Shown one piece after another: positions 6,974 to 13,671 of a stretch of 19,702 nt of DNA. Location of the stretch: positions 1 through 19,702 of the forward strand of contig JAUILJ010000030.1 in the NCBI GenBank assembly GCA_030433055.1, given 5' to 3'. Source of the DNA: Polyangia bacterium. Lineage in GTDB: Bacteria > Myxococcota_A > Polyangia > Polyangiales > Polyangiaceae. Position 1 is the first letter of the stretch. The number at the start of each line of letters is the position of its first letter. A model generated the notes under the pieces. That model was not told where the DNA came from. It saw only the letters and a program-made list of their open reading frames with translations, and did no database searches. The position numbers and the translations under genes were made by a program.

Positions 6974-7748
6974 GCTCCTCCTGCAGCGAGATGCCCAAGC
7001 GAGGCTCCAGCTCTGCGGCCAAACGGTCGAACACGACGCTCGCTGGCGGTGGCCGGCGGCTCAACAGCGCCACCGGGACTCCGTTCGCGCTCGCCTTTAC
7101 GAAGACGGGGTCCTTCGGCACGAAGGTCTCCGCGACTAAATCCCCAGGGAATAGCGTCCAGGCCTCCTGAGAGACGGCCAGGGAATACTCTTCGCGAAAT
7201 CTCACCATGGTGAGCACGACCGCCGCGAGCGTGGCCTCTGCTCCGTTGGCACGCAGGGAGTTCAGCAGCTCGAGCAGTCGGGGCACGCTTCGGAACGCCA
7301 AAGGCTCGGTCTGCAGTGGGAGAACGACATCGGTGGCGCGCTGCAGCACCCCCAACGTCGGCCCAATCAATCCCGACGGGGTGTCGAAGATCAGCAGGTC
7401 CGCGTGCTCAGCGGCTTGGTCCACGACATGGTCCAGGAGCGGACCATGCACCAGCTCCTCGCTGAACCCCTGAAGCGCCGCTGCCTCGAAGTCGCCAAAC
7501 GGAACCAGGCTCAGCTCGGGCAAGCGCGTCTTGAGCAACACGTCCGCGAGGCGCGCGCCGTCCCGAAGCTGAAACAACCCGGGCGCCGAACTGGCCTTTC
7601 CCACCAGGGACAGACCAACTCCGCCTTGCGGGTCGGTGTCGACCAAGACGACACGCTGCCCGCGCGAGGCGAACGCATAGGCCAGATTGAGGGCAACGGT
7701 GGTCTTCCCCACCCCTCCCTTCTGACTGGCTACTGCAAGTACTTTCAT
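6945..7748 (-). CDS. ParA/MinD-family (SIMIBI) ATPase
   Basis: The 267-aa protein has the deviant Walker A motif KGGVGKTT (signature Lys10, P-loop Lys15), switch I region VVLVDTDPQGG (Asp37, Asp39) and Walker B-like LLIFDTPSG (Asp122). Length fits orphan ParA-type ATPases that position cargo such as chemosensory arrays, flagella or carboxysomes by ATP-dependent dimerisation on the nucleoid or membrane. No C-terminal amphipathic MinD-type helix is obvious, and no ParB gene or parS-like site is nearby, so chromosome partitioning is unlikely. The start overlaps the DUF4388 gene stop as ATGA, indicating coupling. Among its neighbours are two Roadblock-like proteins and a V4R sensor rather than a small GTPase. 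Confidence 0.92.
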   Translation of the reverse strand: MKVLAVASQKGGVGKTTVALNLAYAFASRGQRVVLVDTDPQGGVGLSLVGKASSAPGLFQLRDGARLADVLLKTRLPELSLVPFGDFEAAALQGFSEELVHGPLLDHVVDQAAEHADLLIFDTPSGLIGPTLGVLQRATDVVLPLQTEPLAFRSVPRLLELLNSLRANGAEATLAAVVLTMVRFREEYSLAVSQEAWTLFPGDLVAETFVPKDPVFVKASANGVPVALLSRRPPPASVVFDRLAAELEPRLGISLQEEHDAPVPLLD

Positions 7749-8506
7749 GTGCGGTTCTTTCGCCTACGAAGCAGTTCTAGATTGTGTTTCACCCGGGAAT
7801 CGTTCGGCCGCAGCGCGTTGCACGCCTCGAAGAGCTCGAGCGCCTGTGAAACGTCCCTCCGCAAGTACGCCGCGGTGGCCTCTCGCAAGAGCCGATCGAA
7901 CTCGCTCAACGGTGGTGCGACCCGGGCGGGGCCGGGAGGTGTTGGGGCGGCGGGTGCCGAGGTCTCCGGAGGCGGCGTCGCGGGCGCCGAGGTTGCTTGA
8001 GGTTCTTCGACGGGCAGCTCAGGAAACGACGGCACGAAGGCTGGGGCCAGCGCCTCGGGATCGGGAACGGGGGGTGAGGACGTGGTGCGAGGTGGTTCGG
8101 TGCGTCGTATCGGCAGCACAATCAGGTTGTCATCGTCAGGCTCCCGCGCCCTGGCTTCATCGGAGACGCGCGCCGCTTCCAGTAGGAGTTCCTGCCAATG
8201 CCGTGCGATCGACGTCGGAACACGAGCGTGCTCAGCCAGCGCCTTGACGTGAAACCCGCCATCGGCAACCCCCATCAAGCGAAAGAGCGCTGGCTCGCCC
8301 CGGTGGCCATCGACCTCGGCGTCTACCACTGCCCCATCCAGAACAGTCACCGTGCCGAGCGCGCCACGCTCGTCCCGAAGGTGAATGCGCACCGACTGGG
8401 ACCCAAGACACACCAGCTGAATCAGATCAGCCAATCCCACTGAGGCAAGGCGACCTTCGAGGAGAATCGTCTGATGCCGGGAGTGGGGATCGCTCATGCT
8501 GGACAT
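7745..8506 (-). CDS. DUF4388 (PATAN-type) domain protein with C-terminal TPR-like hairpin
   Basis: The 253-aa product opens with a DUF4388 domain at about 13-115. Its signature reads ILLEGRLASVGLADLIQLVCLGSQSVRIHLRD, then GTVTVLDGAVVDAEV and EPALFRLMGVADGGFHV. A Pro/Ala-rich linker spans about 134-205, and a helical hairpin follows at about 208-245 (AAYLRRDVSQALELFEACNALRPNDSRVKHNLELL), typical of a TPR unit. DUF4388 proteins are common in myxobacterial signalling and gliding gene sets and are thought to be protein-interaction modules. It is the first gene of the island. ATG 8506 was chosen, but ATG 8497 is equally open and neither has a clear Shine-Dalgarno. A perfect TTGACA lies on the same strand at 8566-8571, without a convincing -10 partner. 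Confidence 0.85.
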   Translation of the reverse strand: MSSMSDPHSRHQTILLEGRLASVGLADLIQLVCLGSQSVRIHLRDERGALGTVTVLDGAVVDAEVDGHRGEPALFRLMGVADGGFHVKALAEHARVPTSIARHWQELLLEAARVSDEARAREPDDDNLIVLPIRRTEPPRTTSSPPVPDPEALAPAFVPSFPELPVEEPQATSAPATPPPETSAPAAPTPPGPARVAPPLSEFDRLLREATAAYLRRDVSQALELFEACNALRPNDSRVKHNLELLRRRKNRT

Positions 8507-8760
8507 CGTGGGTACTGGCGTCGGGAGTCACTGGACGTCACGCGCAGCACTCCCAGCTTTCCGCGTGTCAATTCGCTCCAGGAACGAAGTGGACTCAGGG
8601 AGAGTGACCAGACCTACGGAGAGCGCCCATCGGCACGCGCCAATACCCGATCATGGCTCGTGTGGTTAGCCAAGCCTTGTGAATACGGCGCCGCAGGTCT
8701 GAATGTTCTTCGTGCGTTCAAGCGCGAAGTGCGCCCCAGCCCGCAGGGGAGCTGACTGGA

Positions 8761-8794
8761 GTCGCTGGTTTTCAACCGAGACATTCCCAGCGAC
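8761..8794. repeat. 8-bp inverted repeat in the divergent intergenic region
   Basis: GTCGCTGG (8761-8768) and CCAGCGAC (8787-8794) are exact reverse complements around an 18-nt loop. The loop begins TTTTCAACC and allows a smaller nested GGTT/AACC pairing. It could be an operator or a structured leader; there is no T-tract. Confidence 0.35.
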
Positions 8795-9080
8795 GCCGAG
8801 CGCCTGCCGGAACTTCTCAGAGGACCCTTGGGATAGGAGAAATGCTCTGCTTTCGCAAACCCGGATCGCAACCCTGGGGCATTTTGGTGGGGTCGTGTGT
8901 GCGGAGCTAAAAAACTGGTAATCACGGCCATTTCTTGGTGCAACCTCGGCGCATCCGTGTCTAGCGCCGTCGCTCGGCTAAACGTTTTTCCGCGCGGTGA
9001 AATTTTTCCACGCATAAAAACAATGCGCTGCACCCCGTCCGTACAGCGACCTGGTTCGCTCGACGCTCCTCCACAGTTCC

Positions 9081-9095
9081 TGCACGGCCCGTGCA
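9081..9095. promoter_or_regulatory. Palindrome upstream of the dprE1-like gene, possible operator
   Basis: TGCACGG-C-CCGTGCA is a perfect 7-bp inverted repeat with one central base, about 110 nt before the GTG at 9207. Its size and symmetry fit a dimeric repressor site, but no promoter was recognised beside it. Confidence 0.3.
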
Positions 9096-9206
9096 CGTTT
9101 GCCCGGAGTGTGCAGAGTCCGTGGGCACCCTGGCCTTCGGAGGAGACTCGGTGGAGACGGCCCTCGACCGCTAGCTCGAAGAGCCGAAGCATGAGAGAGC
9201 TGATGC

Positions 9207-10577
9207 GTGGCAGCACTACCCACACCGCAACGAATCCTCCCGGCAATACCAACCGGCTCACCCCGAACTACGCTCCTGAGCAGCTGGGGCCGAATGTCGC
9301 TACCAGGCCGCGAAGTCAAGGACGAGCGCCTCGAACGGGCGAGCGAGGGCGCGGCGCTCGCTCGGGGGCTCGCGCGATCCTACGGAGACGCCTCGCTCCC
9401 CGCCGCTGCCGGAGACAAGCTTGCATCGACGGTCCTCGCGAACCGCTTGCTGAGCTTCAACCCCGAGAGCGGTGTGCTCCGCGCCGAAAGCGGCTTGAGC
9501 CTGGCCGAGCTCAATCGCATCTTCATGCCACAGGGCTGGTTCACACCGGTCTCCCCTGGGACGCAGTTCGTGACGCTTGGGGGCATGGTGGCGAGCGATG
9601 TGCACGGCAAGAACCACCACCGAGACGGCTGCTTCGGCGCGCATGTTCTGGGCTTGCGCGTGCGCTTGGCGGAGGGAGACATAGTCGAGTGTTCTCCATC
9701 CCTGCGAGCCGACTTGTTCCACGGCTGCGTGGGGGGCATGGGGCTTCTGGGGCACCTGCTCGAAGTCGAGTTTCAGCTGCGCCCGATCCCCAGCAGTTGT
9801 ATCCTCACGGAGACACGTCGGGTGGCGAACATCAGCGACTTCCTCGACGCGCTGAGGGTCGCCGCCCAGCGCTGGCCTTATACGATGGGCTGGATCGACT
9901 GCCTCAGCCGAGGGCCCCAGCTCGGACGCGGAGTCCTGATGGCCGGCGACTGGGCACCACGAGCAGGCGCTCCGCGTCCTCCGAGGGTGCGGCGTGGCGC
10001 CTTGCGCTTCCCCATCGACCTCCCTCACGGTGCACTGAACCGCCACACCGCCCGCGCGTTCAACGCCGCGTTCTTTCATGCGCACCCGCGCGGCGTGAGC
10101 GCTAGCGCTGGCCCAGCGGAGCCATTCTTCTACCCGCTGGACCGAGTGCTCGACTGGAACCGGGCGTATGGCAAGCGCGGTTTCACTCAGTATCAGTGCG
10201 TCCTGCCGCGCGACGCAGGCCCTGAAGCGGTGCTCGAGTTCATGCATCACCTCGCCTCCACCGCAAGCTCTTCCCCCCTGTGCGTAATCAAAGACTGCGG
10301 ACCACAGGGTCGTGGGGTGTTGTCCTTCCCAATGGAGGGCACATCCATCGCGGTGGACATGCGAATCACCGACGACACGCAGCGAGTCGTGGACCGCCTG
10401 AACGCATTCGTGATCTCGACCGGCGGCCGCATCTACCTGACCAAAGATCAGTTCACGCGTCGCGCACACTTCGCGGCGATGGAACCACGCCTTGAGCATT
10501 TTCAGGCGTTGCGACGGCGATGGGACCCTCAGCGCCGCCTGCGCAGCGCCCTGTCGCTTCGACTCTTGGAGGATTGA
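9207..10577 (+). CDS. dprE1: DprE1-like FAD-dependent decaprenylphosphoryl-ribose 2-oxidase
   Basis: The 456-aa protein matches the DprE1/VAO flavoprotein layout. SWGR lies near residue 26, the FAD loop LARGLARSYGDAS at 51-63, SPGTQFVTLGGMVASDVHGKNHH at 116-138 in two adjoining motifs, and the C-terminal GGRIYLTKDQFTRR near 406-419. In mycobacteria DprE1 oxidises the C2' hydroxyl of decaprenyl-phosphoryl-ribose in the periplasmic-side step of arabinan precursor synthesis. The Cys that benzothiazinone drugs attack (Cys387 of M. tuberculosis DprE1, in NICVDF) aligns by eye with Ala382 (SIAVDM), while the conserved Lys of that region is kept as Lys413. GTG 9207 is the first usable start, with a weak GAGAG upstream; later starts would remove SWGR. 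The next gene, 2 nt after the stop, is the expected reductase partner. Confidence 0.85.
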   Translation: MAALPTPQRILPAIPTGSPRTTLLSSWGRMSLPGREVKDERLERASEGAALARGLARSYGDASLPAAAGDKLASTVLANRLLSFNPESGVLRAESGLSLAELNRIFMPQGWFTPVSPGTQFVTLGGMVASDVHGKNHHRDGCFGAHVLGLRVRLAEGDIVECSPSLRADLFHGCVGGMGLLGHLLEVEFQLRPIPSSCILTETRRVANISDFLDALRVAAQRWPYTMGWIDCLSRGPQLGRGVLMAGDWAPRAGAPRPPRVRRGALRFPIDLPHGALNRHTARAFNAAFFHAHPRGVSASAGPAEPFFYPLDRVLDWNRAYGKRGFTQYQCVLPRDAGPEAVLEFMHHLASTASSSPLCVIKDCGPQGRGVLSFPMEGTSIAVDMRITDDTQRVVDRLNAFVISTGGRIYLTKDQFTRRAHFAAMEPRLEHFQALRRRWDPQRRLRSALSLRLLED

Positions 10578-10579
10578 GC

Positions 10580-11326
10580 ATGAAGGTCGTCATTCTTGGC
10601 GCGACATCCGGCATTGGCCGGGCGGTTGCGCGCTGCCTCGCGGAACAGGGAGCGGAGCTCTTCCTCCTGGGCCGAGACCTCCAAGAGCTCGGGCGCAGCG
10701 CGCAGGATCTCGACGTACGGCGGGGGACGCCTGACTCGCCGAAGGTCGGATTCGGAGCCTGCGACTTGGAGCAGCCGGAGACGTTCGAGCTCGCGCTCGA
10801 CGCCGCAACCCAAGCGCTCGGAGACTTCGACACTGCGATCTTGACGGCGGGCGCATTCGCCACTCAGGACGAACTCGCGGGTGACTCAGGCCTCGCGCGG
10901 CGGCTGATGGATATCAACTTCACCAACAGCGTGCTGTTCTGCGAATCCGCGCGAAAAAGACTGGTGGCGCGCGGTGGAGGCCGCCTGGTGGTCCTTTCGT
11001 CCGTCGCCGGAGTCCGAGGGCGCAAACCAGTGGCCATCTACGGGGCGTCCAAGGCCGGCCTCTCTGCCTATCTCGAAGCGCTCGACCACACCTACCACGG
11101 CGCGGGGCTGCGCGTGCTGGACGTGAGACCAGGATTCGTGCGCACACGCATGACAGCGAACCTCACCCCCCCACCCTTCTCTGGCGAACCCGATGGAGTC
11201 GCCCGGGACATCGTCCGCGCGATGCAGCGTGAGGCGCCGGTACTGTACACACCCAGAGTCTGGGCTGGCATCATGAGCGTCATCCGCCGGATGCCGCGCG
11301 CCGCGATGCGCCGAGTCGACTTCTAG
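10580..11326 (+). CDS. dprE2: DprE2-like short-chain dehydrogenase
   Basis: The 248-aa classical SDR has the nucleotide motif GATSGIG (7-13), the catalytic Ser140/141, Tyr154 and Lys158 (YGASK), and a C-terminal part strongly like DprE2: RVLDVRPGFVRTRM, then a segment ending IRRMPRAAMRR. DprE2 reduces the 2-keto intermediate made by DprE1, so the pair converts polyprenyl-phosphate ribose into the arabinose epimer. ATG 10580 follows GGAGG by 7 nt and comes 2 nt after the dprE1-like stop, a tightly coupled pair. No UbiA-type ribosyltransferase or arabinosyltransferase is present in the window. A generic SDR is the alternative, but adjacency to the DprE1 homologue and the C-terminus favour DprE2. 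Confidence 0.8.
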   Translation: MKVVILGATSGIGRAVARCLAEQGAELFLLGRDLQELGRSAQDLDVRRGTPDSPKVGFGACDLEQPETFELALDAATQALGDFDTAILTAGAFATQDELAGDSGLARRLMDINFTNSVLFCESARKRLVARGGGRLVVLSSVAGVRGRKPVAIYGASKAGLSAYLEALDHTYHGAGLRVLDVRPGFVRTRMTANLTPPPFSGEPDGVARDIVRAMQREAPVLYTPRVWAGIMSVIRRMPRAAMRRVDF

Positions 11327-11353
11327 TGGGACGCGGCCTCAGCGGTACGCACG

Positions 11354-12019
11354 CTAGTCGAGCGTGGAGAGCAAGCGCCGACCGAGCTCATCGAGTTGAC
11401 GCCGCTGATCGCTGACGTCATCGGTGACCACGACCTTGGTATCCCGGATCGCGATCACCAAGGCGTCTTGTTCGCTGCCGGTGTCCGGGTGGCTCTGCTC
11501 GAGCTCGTCAGCCGCGGCTTTCAGCTGGGTCTCCGCGAGCCCGAAGTTCTTCTTCCCCAAGGAGAGCGTCGCCTGATAGAGGCCGGCCAGTGCCTTGAGC
11601 TGGCGCGCGCGCGAGCGCTCTTCCCCGAGTTCGCTCTTGAGGGCCTGAGCCTGACGCTGCTGTCCAGCGGCTTGCGCTTCCGCGGCTTGCTCGACACGCT
11701 CACGCTCGAGCCCTGCATCGTAGCGACCGATGCCGTACGCGGTGAACAGCGCTACGAGCACGCCGCAGGCGCCCGCAACGATCCAGATCGGCTTCTTGCT
11801 CTTGCGGGTACGCGGAACGTCAGCCGCGCTGGCGGCGGGCACTCTCGGCGACTCTTCCAAACGCACGTCTCCGCGAGGATCCGCCACCGGGACCACACGG
11901 TTTTGATTCTTTACCTTGGGTAGCGCGCGATCGAACAAGCAGCCTCCGTAGGAGGGGCAGGCTAGAGGAACGAAACGCGACGGGCCAAATTCCGGACGCA
12001 CTCTGTCGCCACAACGCAC
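11354..12019 (-). CDS. Single-pass membrane protein with coiled-coil tail, unknown
   Basis: The 221-aa product has a Cys-containing N-terminus (Cys3, Cys21, Cys27), a basic stretch RTRKSKK before one transmembrane helix at about 76-97, and a Glu/Gln/Ala/Arg-rich helix at about 102-145 likely to be a coiled coil. A second helical region at about 150-220 resembles a TPR-like pair. The positive-inside rule places the N-terminus in the cytoplasm and the coiled coil in the periplasm. GTG 12019 is the first start codon in the frame; no clear Shine-Dalgarno precedes it, so the start is uncertain. It lies 65 nt after the preceding membrane gene, on the same strand. No family was recognised. Confidence 0.7.
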   Translation of the reverse strand: MRCGDRVRPEFGPSRFVPLACPSYGGCLFDRALPKVKNQNRVVPVADPRGDVRLEESPRVPAASAADVPRTRKSKKPIWIVAGACGVLVALFTAYGIGRYDAGLERERVEQAAEAQAAGQQRQAQALKSELGEERSRARQLKALAGLYQATLSLGKKNFGLAETQLKAAADELEQSHPDTGSEQDALVIAIRDTKVVVTDDVSDQRRQLDELGRRLLSTLD

Positions 12020-12084
12020 AAAGACGCACCGGGACCAGCCTGGTACGTCTCGACGCGAGAACTTCGTGTGAGGGGAGGCGCTGA

Positions 12085-12528
12085 CTACTTGAGCGCGCCA
12101 GTGATGTCGCTGGCGATGTCGTCGAGCTTGGCGGACTGCTTCTTCGCGGCTTTGCCGCTGGTCGGAGCCTTGGTCGCCCCGCCCGATGGCGTACCGCCGG
12201 AAGGTGCCTCGGCGCGCTTTTCTTCGTCCTCTTTCGCCTTCTTGGCAGCGTCCTCAGCGGCCTTCTGCTTGGCGGCCTCCTGATCAGCGATACTCAAGCC
12301 CTTGCGAGTGAGCTCGAGGTGCTTCTTCAGCTCCTCGGGCGACATCTTGCTGGTGTCCACCGGGGCGGCGACGGCCGCGTTGGGATCCTCTTCCGGGACC
12401 TTGCTCCCACCCACGACCCTGATCATCACGAACGCGATGACGCAGACAGCTATGAAGCCCGCTCCCGCTGCAATGTAAACCGGCTTGACCCCTTTGGTCG
12501 GGATCGCATCCAAGTCTTCGTCCGACAT
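12085..12528 (-). CDS. Small single-pass membrane protein with Lys/Ala-rich charged tail
   Basis: The 147-aa protein has a short acidic N-terminus (SDEDLD), a transmembrane helix at about 17-39 and a linker EEDPN. A highly charged helical section follows (about 62-106; SPEELKKHLELTRKG, then alternating Lys/Ala/Glu), and the end is Gly/Thr/Lys-rich. ATG 12528 has AAGGAG 6 nt upstream, so the open frame further upstream is not used. It shares its layout (cytoplasmic head, one helix, charged extracytoplasmic tail) with the protein encoded just downstream, suggesting a pair. Function is unknown; a TonB/TolA-like spacer or a cell-envelope connector is possible but not shown. Confidence 0.75.
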   Translation of the reverse strand: MSDEDLDAIPTKGVKPVYIAAGAGFIAVCVIAFVMIRVVGGSKVPEEDPNAAVAAPVDTSKMSPEELKKHLELTRKGLSIADQEAAKQKAAEDAAKKAKEDEEKRAEAPSGGTPSGGATKAPTSGKAAKKQSAKLDDIASDITGALK

Positions 12529-12653
12529 GCTGCTCCTTCGAATCCTCGCTGCGCGTCCTTGCGCTGGCTCGCCTCTCACGAGCCGACTGGTGTTGGGCTA
12601 GAGCCCGATCTGCTTGATGTCCACGGTTCGAGCAACGACGCCAAGAATACGAG

Positions 12654-12682
12654 ATTGTAGGCGCCTACGCATGCTCTGTAAG
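12654..12682 (-). promoter_or_regulatory. Sigma70-type promoter candidate for the two small membrane genes
   Basis: On the minus strand CTTACA (12677-12682) is followed after 17 nt by TACAAT (12654-12659), which is 4/6 and 5/6 to consensus. Transcription would start near 12647, giving a leader of about 120 nt before ATG 12528. Confidence 0.5.
12657..12668. promoter_or_regulatory. Perfect 12-bp palindrome overlapping the -10 box, possible operator
   Basis: GTAGGCGCCTAC reads the same on both strands and covers half of the -10 hexamer and part of the spacer of the promoter at 12654-12682. A protein bound here would directly block RNA polymerase. Confidence 0.4.
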
Positions 12683-12906
12683 TCATGAAATCTGATCGGT
12701 CGTTTCGCAATCGAGCGGAGCCCCATTCGAGGCTTTGTGTGCCCAGACGGAGTTCCAGGGAGCGCACGCGCCACACCTGGTGTGTGTGCAAAGCTCGGAT
12801 TTTCGATCAGTCGATTCCGCGGCGCCGCCTCCACACTGCTTCGCGTAGCTCTGACGCGCGAGGGCCCCAGGAAGTTCTGGTCGAGGCTGACTCACTCCGA
12901 CACACC

Positions 12907-13671
12907 TCAGGGCAGGGTGTAGGCGGCCGCAGGGTCATTTTGGAACTGCGGTGGATTTTCGAAGATGAACTCCACCCGTCGATTCTTGGAACGGGCCTGC
13001 GGCGTATTCGCTCGATCCAACGGCTGCTTGTCAGCATAGCCCGCGACCTTGAGACGACTTGCCGCGACGTGATGGTGATCCACCAGCTCACGTAGCACCG
13101 CGATCGAACGTGCGGTCGAGAGTTCCCAGTTGGAAGGGAAGCGCTTGCTGCTGATGGGTCGATCGTCGGTGTGCCCTTCGATGGACAGCGCCCCCTTGAA
13201 CTTGGAGAACAATCCCACGACGACCTCCATCACCTTGGATGAGTCGTCGCGGAGCCGATCCGAGCCGGTGTCGAAGAGCACGGTATCTGTCACGCGAAGC
13301 ACCACGCCCCGCTCCGTCTCGGCCACCTGAATCAGGTGTTCCGCGTTCTGCTGACGGACGAAGCGCATCACCTTCGCTTTGACTCGTCCCTTGGTCGGCG
13401 AGGTGCCCTCCGACTCGCTGGGTCCGACGCTGGGCTTTTCGCTGACCTCGACGACCGACGTGGTCATGCCTTCGAACTCGCCGTCCACCTTGAACGTGAC
13501 GCCGAGCGCATCCTTGACGGAGCCGAGCGCCACGCGGAACTGCTTCACGTCCATGTTGGCGAACGAGAGCAGCAACACGAAGAAGGTCAACAGCAGCGTG
13601 CACAAGTCAGAGAAGGTCGCCATCCATGCGGGCGCCCCCTCTTCACACTCGCATGAGCTCTCCTCGTCCAC
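12907..13671 (-). CDS. motB: MotB/PomB-like stator protein with OmpA-type peptidoglycan-binding domain
   Basis: The 254-aa protein starts with an acidic CxC head (SCECEEGAPAWM) and the transmembrane helix MATFSDLCTLLLTFFVLLL, whose Asp22 is the expected ion-binding residue. The plug region FANMDVKQFRVALGSVKDALGV follows, and an OmpA-like domain at about 130-240 contains GHTDDRPI, NWELSTARS and RSKNRRVEF. Head, helix and plug resemble sodium-type PomB more than enteric MotB, but ion choice cannot be read with certainty. GTG 13671 overlaps the motA stop (TAGTG) and follows AGGAGG by 9 nt. It anchors the stator to the cell wall and supplies the torque or force channel with MotA. Confidence 0.93.
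   Translation of the reverse strand: MDEESSCECEEGAPAWMATFSDLCTLLLTFFVLLLSFANMDVKQFRVALGSVKDALGVTFKVDGEFEGMTTSVVEVSEKPSVGPSESEGTSPTKGRVKAKVMRFVRQQNAEHLIQVAETERGVVLRVTDTVLFDTGSDRLRDDSSKVMEVVVGLFSKFKGALSIEGHTDDRPISSKRFPSNWELSTARSIAVLRELVDHHHVAASRLKVAGYADKQPLDRANTPQARSKNRRVEFIFENPPQFQNDPAAAYTLP

Larger units (their letters stand above)
8507..9206. other. 700-bp divergent intergenic region
   Basis: It separates the minus-strand DUF4388 operon from the plus-strand dprE1-like gene, so it must contain both promoters. Long open frames exist on both strands but encode residue runs without domain character. Visible elements are a TTGACA on the minus strand (8566-8571), an 8-bp inverted repeat GTCGCTGG/CCAGCGAC (8761-8768, 8787-8794) and an A/T-rich stretch about 8979-9025 unlike its surroundings. 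There is also a 7-1-7 palindrome at 9081-9095. No RNA gene was recognised. Confidence 0.6.
12529..12906. other. Intergenic region with promoter and palindromes, no gene seen
   Basis: The 378 bp between the motB-like gene and the small membrane gene contain no credible protein. They hold the promoter candidate and the 12-bp palindrome listed separately, plus CACACC-T-GGTGTG, a perfect 6-1-6 palindrome at 12772-12784. A clear terminator for the stator genes was not found; only a 5-bp CGCGT/ACGCG repeat lies near 12842-12858. Confidence 0.6.

Noticed and set aside
6945..7748. A chromosome-partitioning parAB locus
   Set aside because: No ParB gene or parS-like palindrome is visible; the ATPase sits among Roadblock and V4R genes instead.
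8614..9261. A 215-codon minus-strand open frame in the divergent intergenic region
   Set aside because: Residue composition is that of random GC-rich sequence, no domain or start signal was seen, and it overlaps the dprE1-like start.
8897..10105. A 402-codon plus-strand open frame
   Set aside because: Most of it overlaps the dprE1-like gene in another frame and is Arg-rich nonsense, typical of an out-of-frame shadow.
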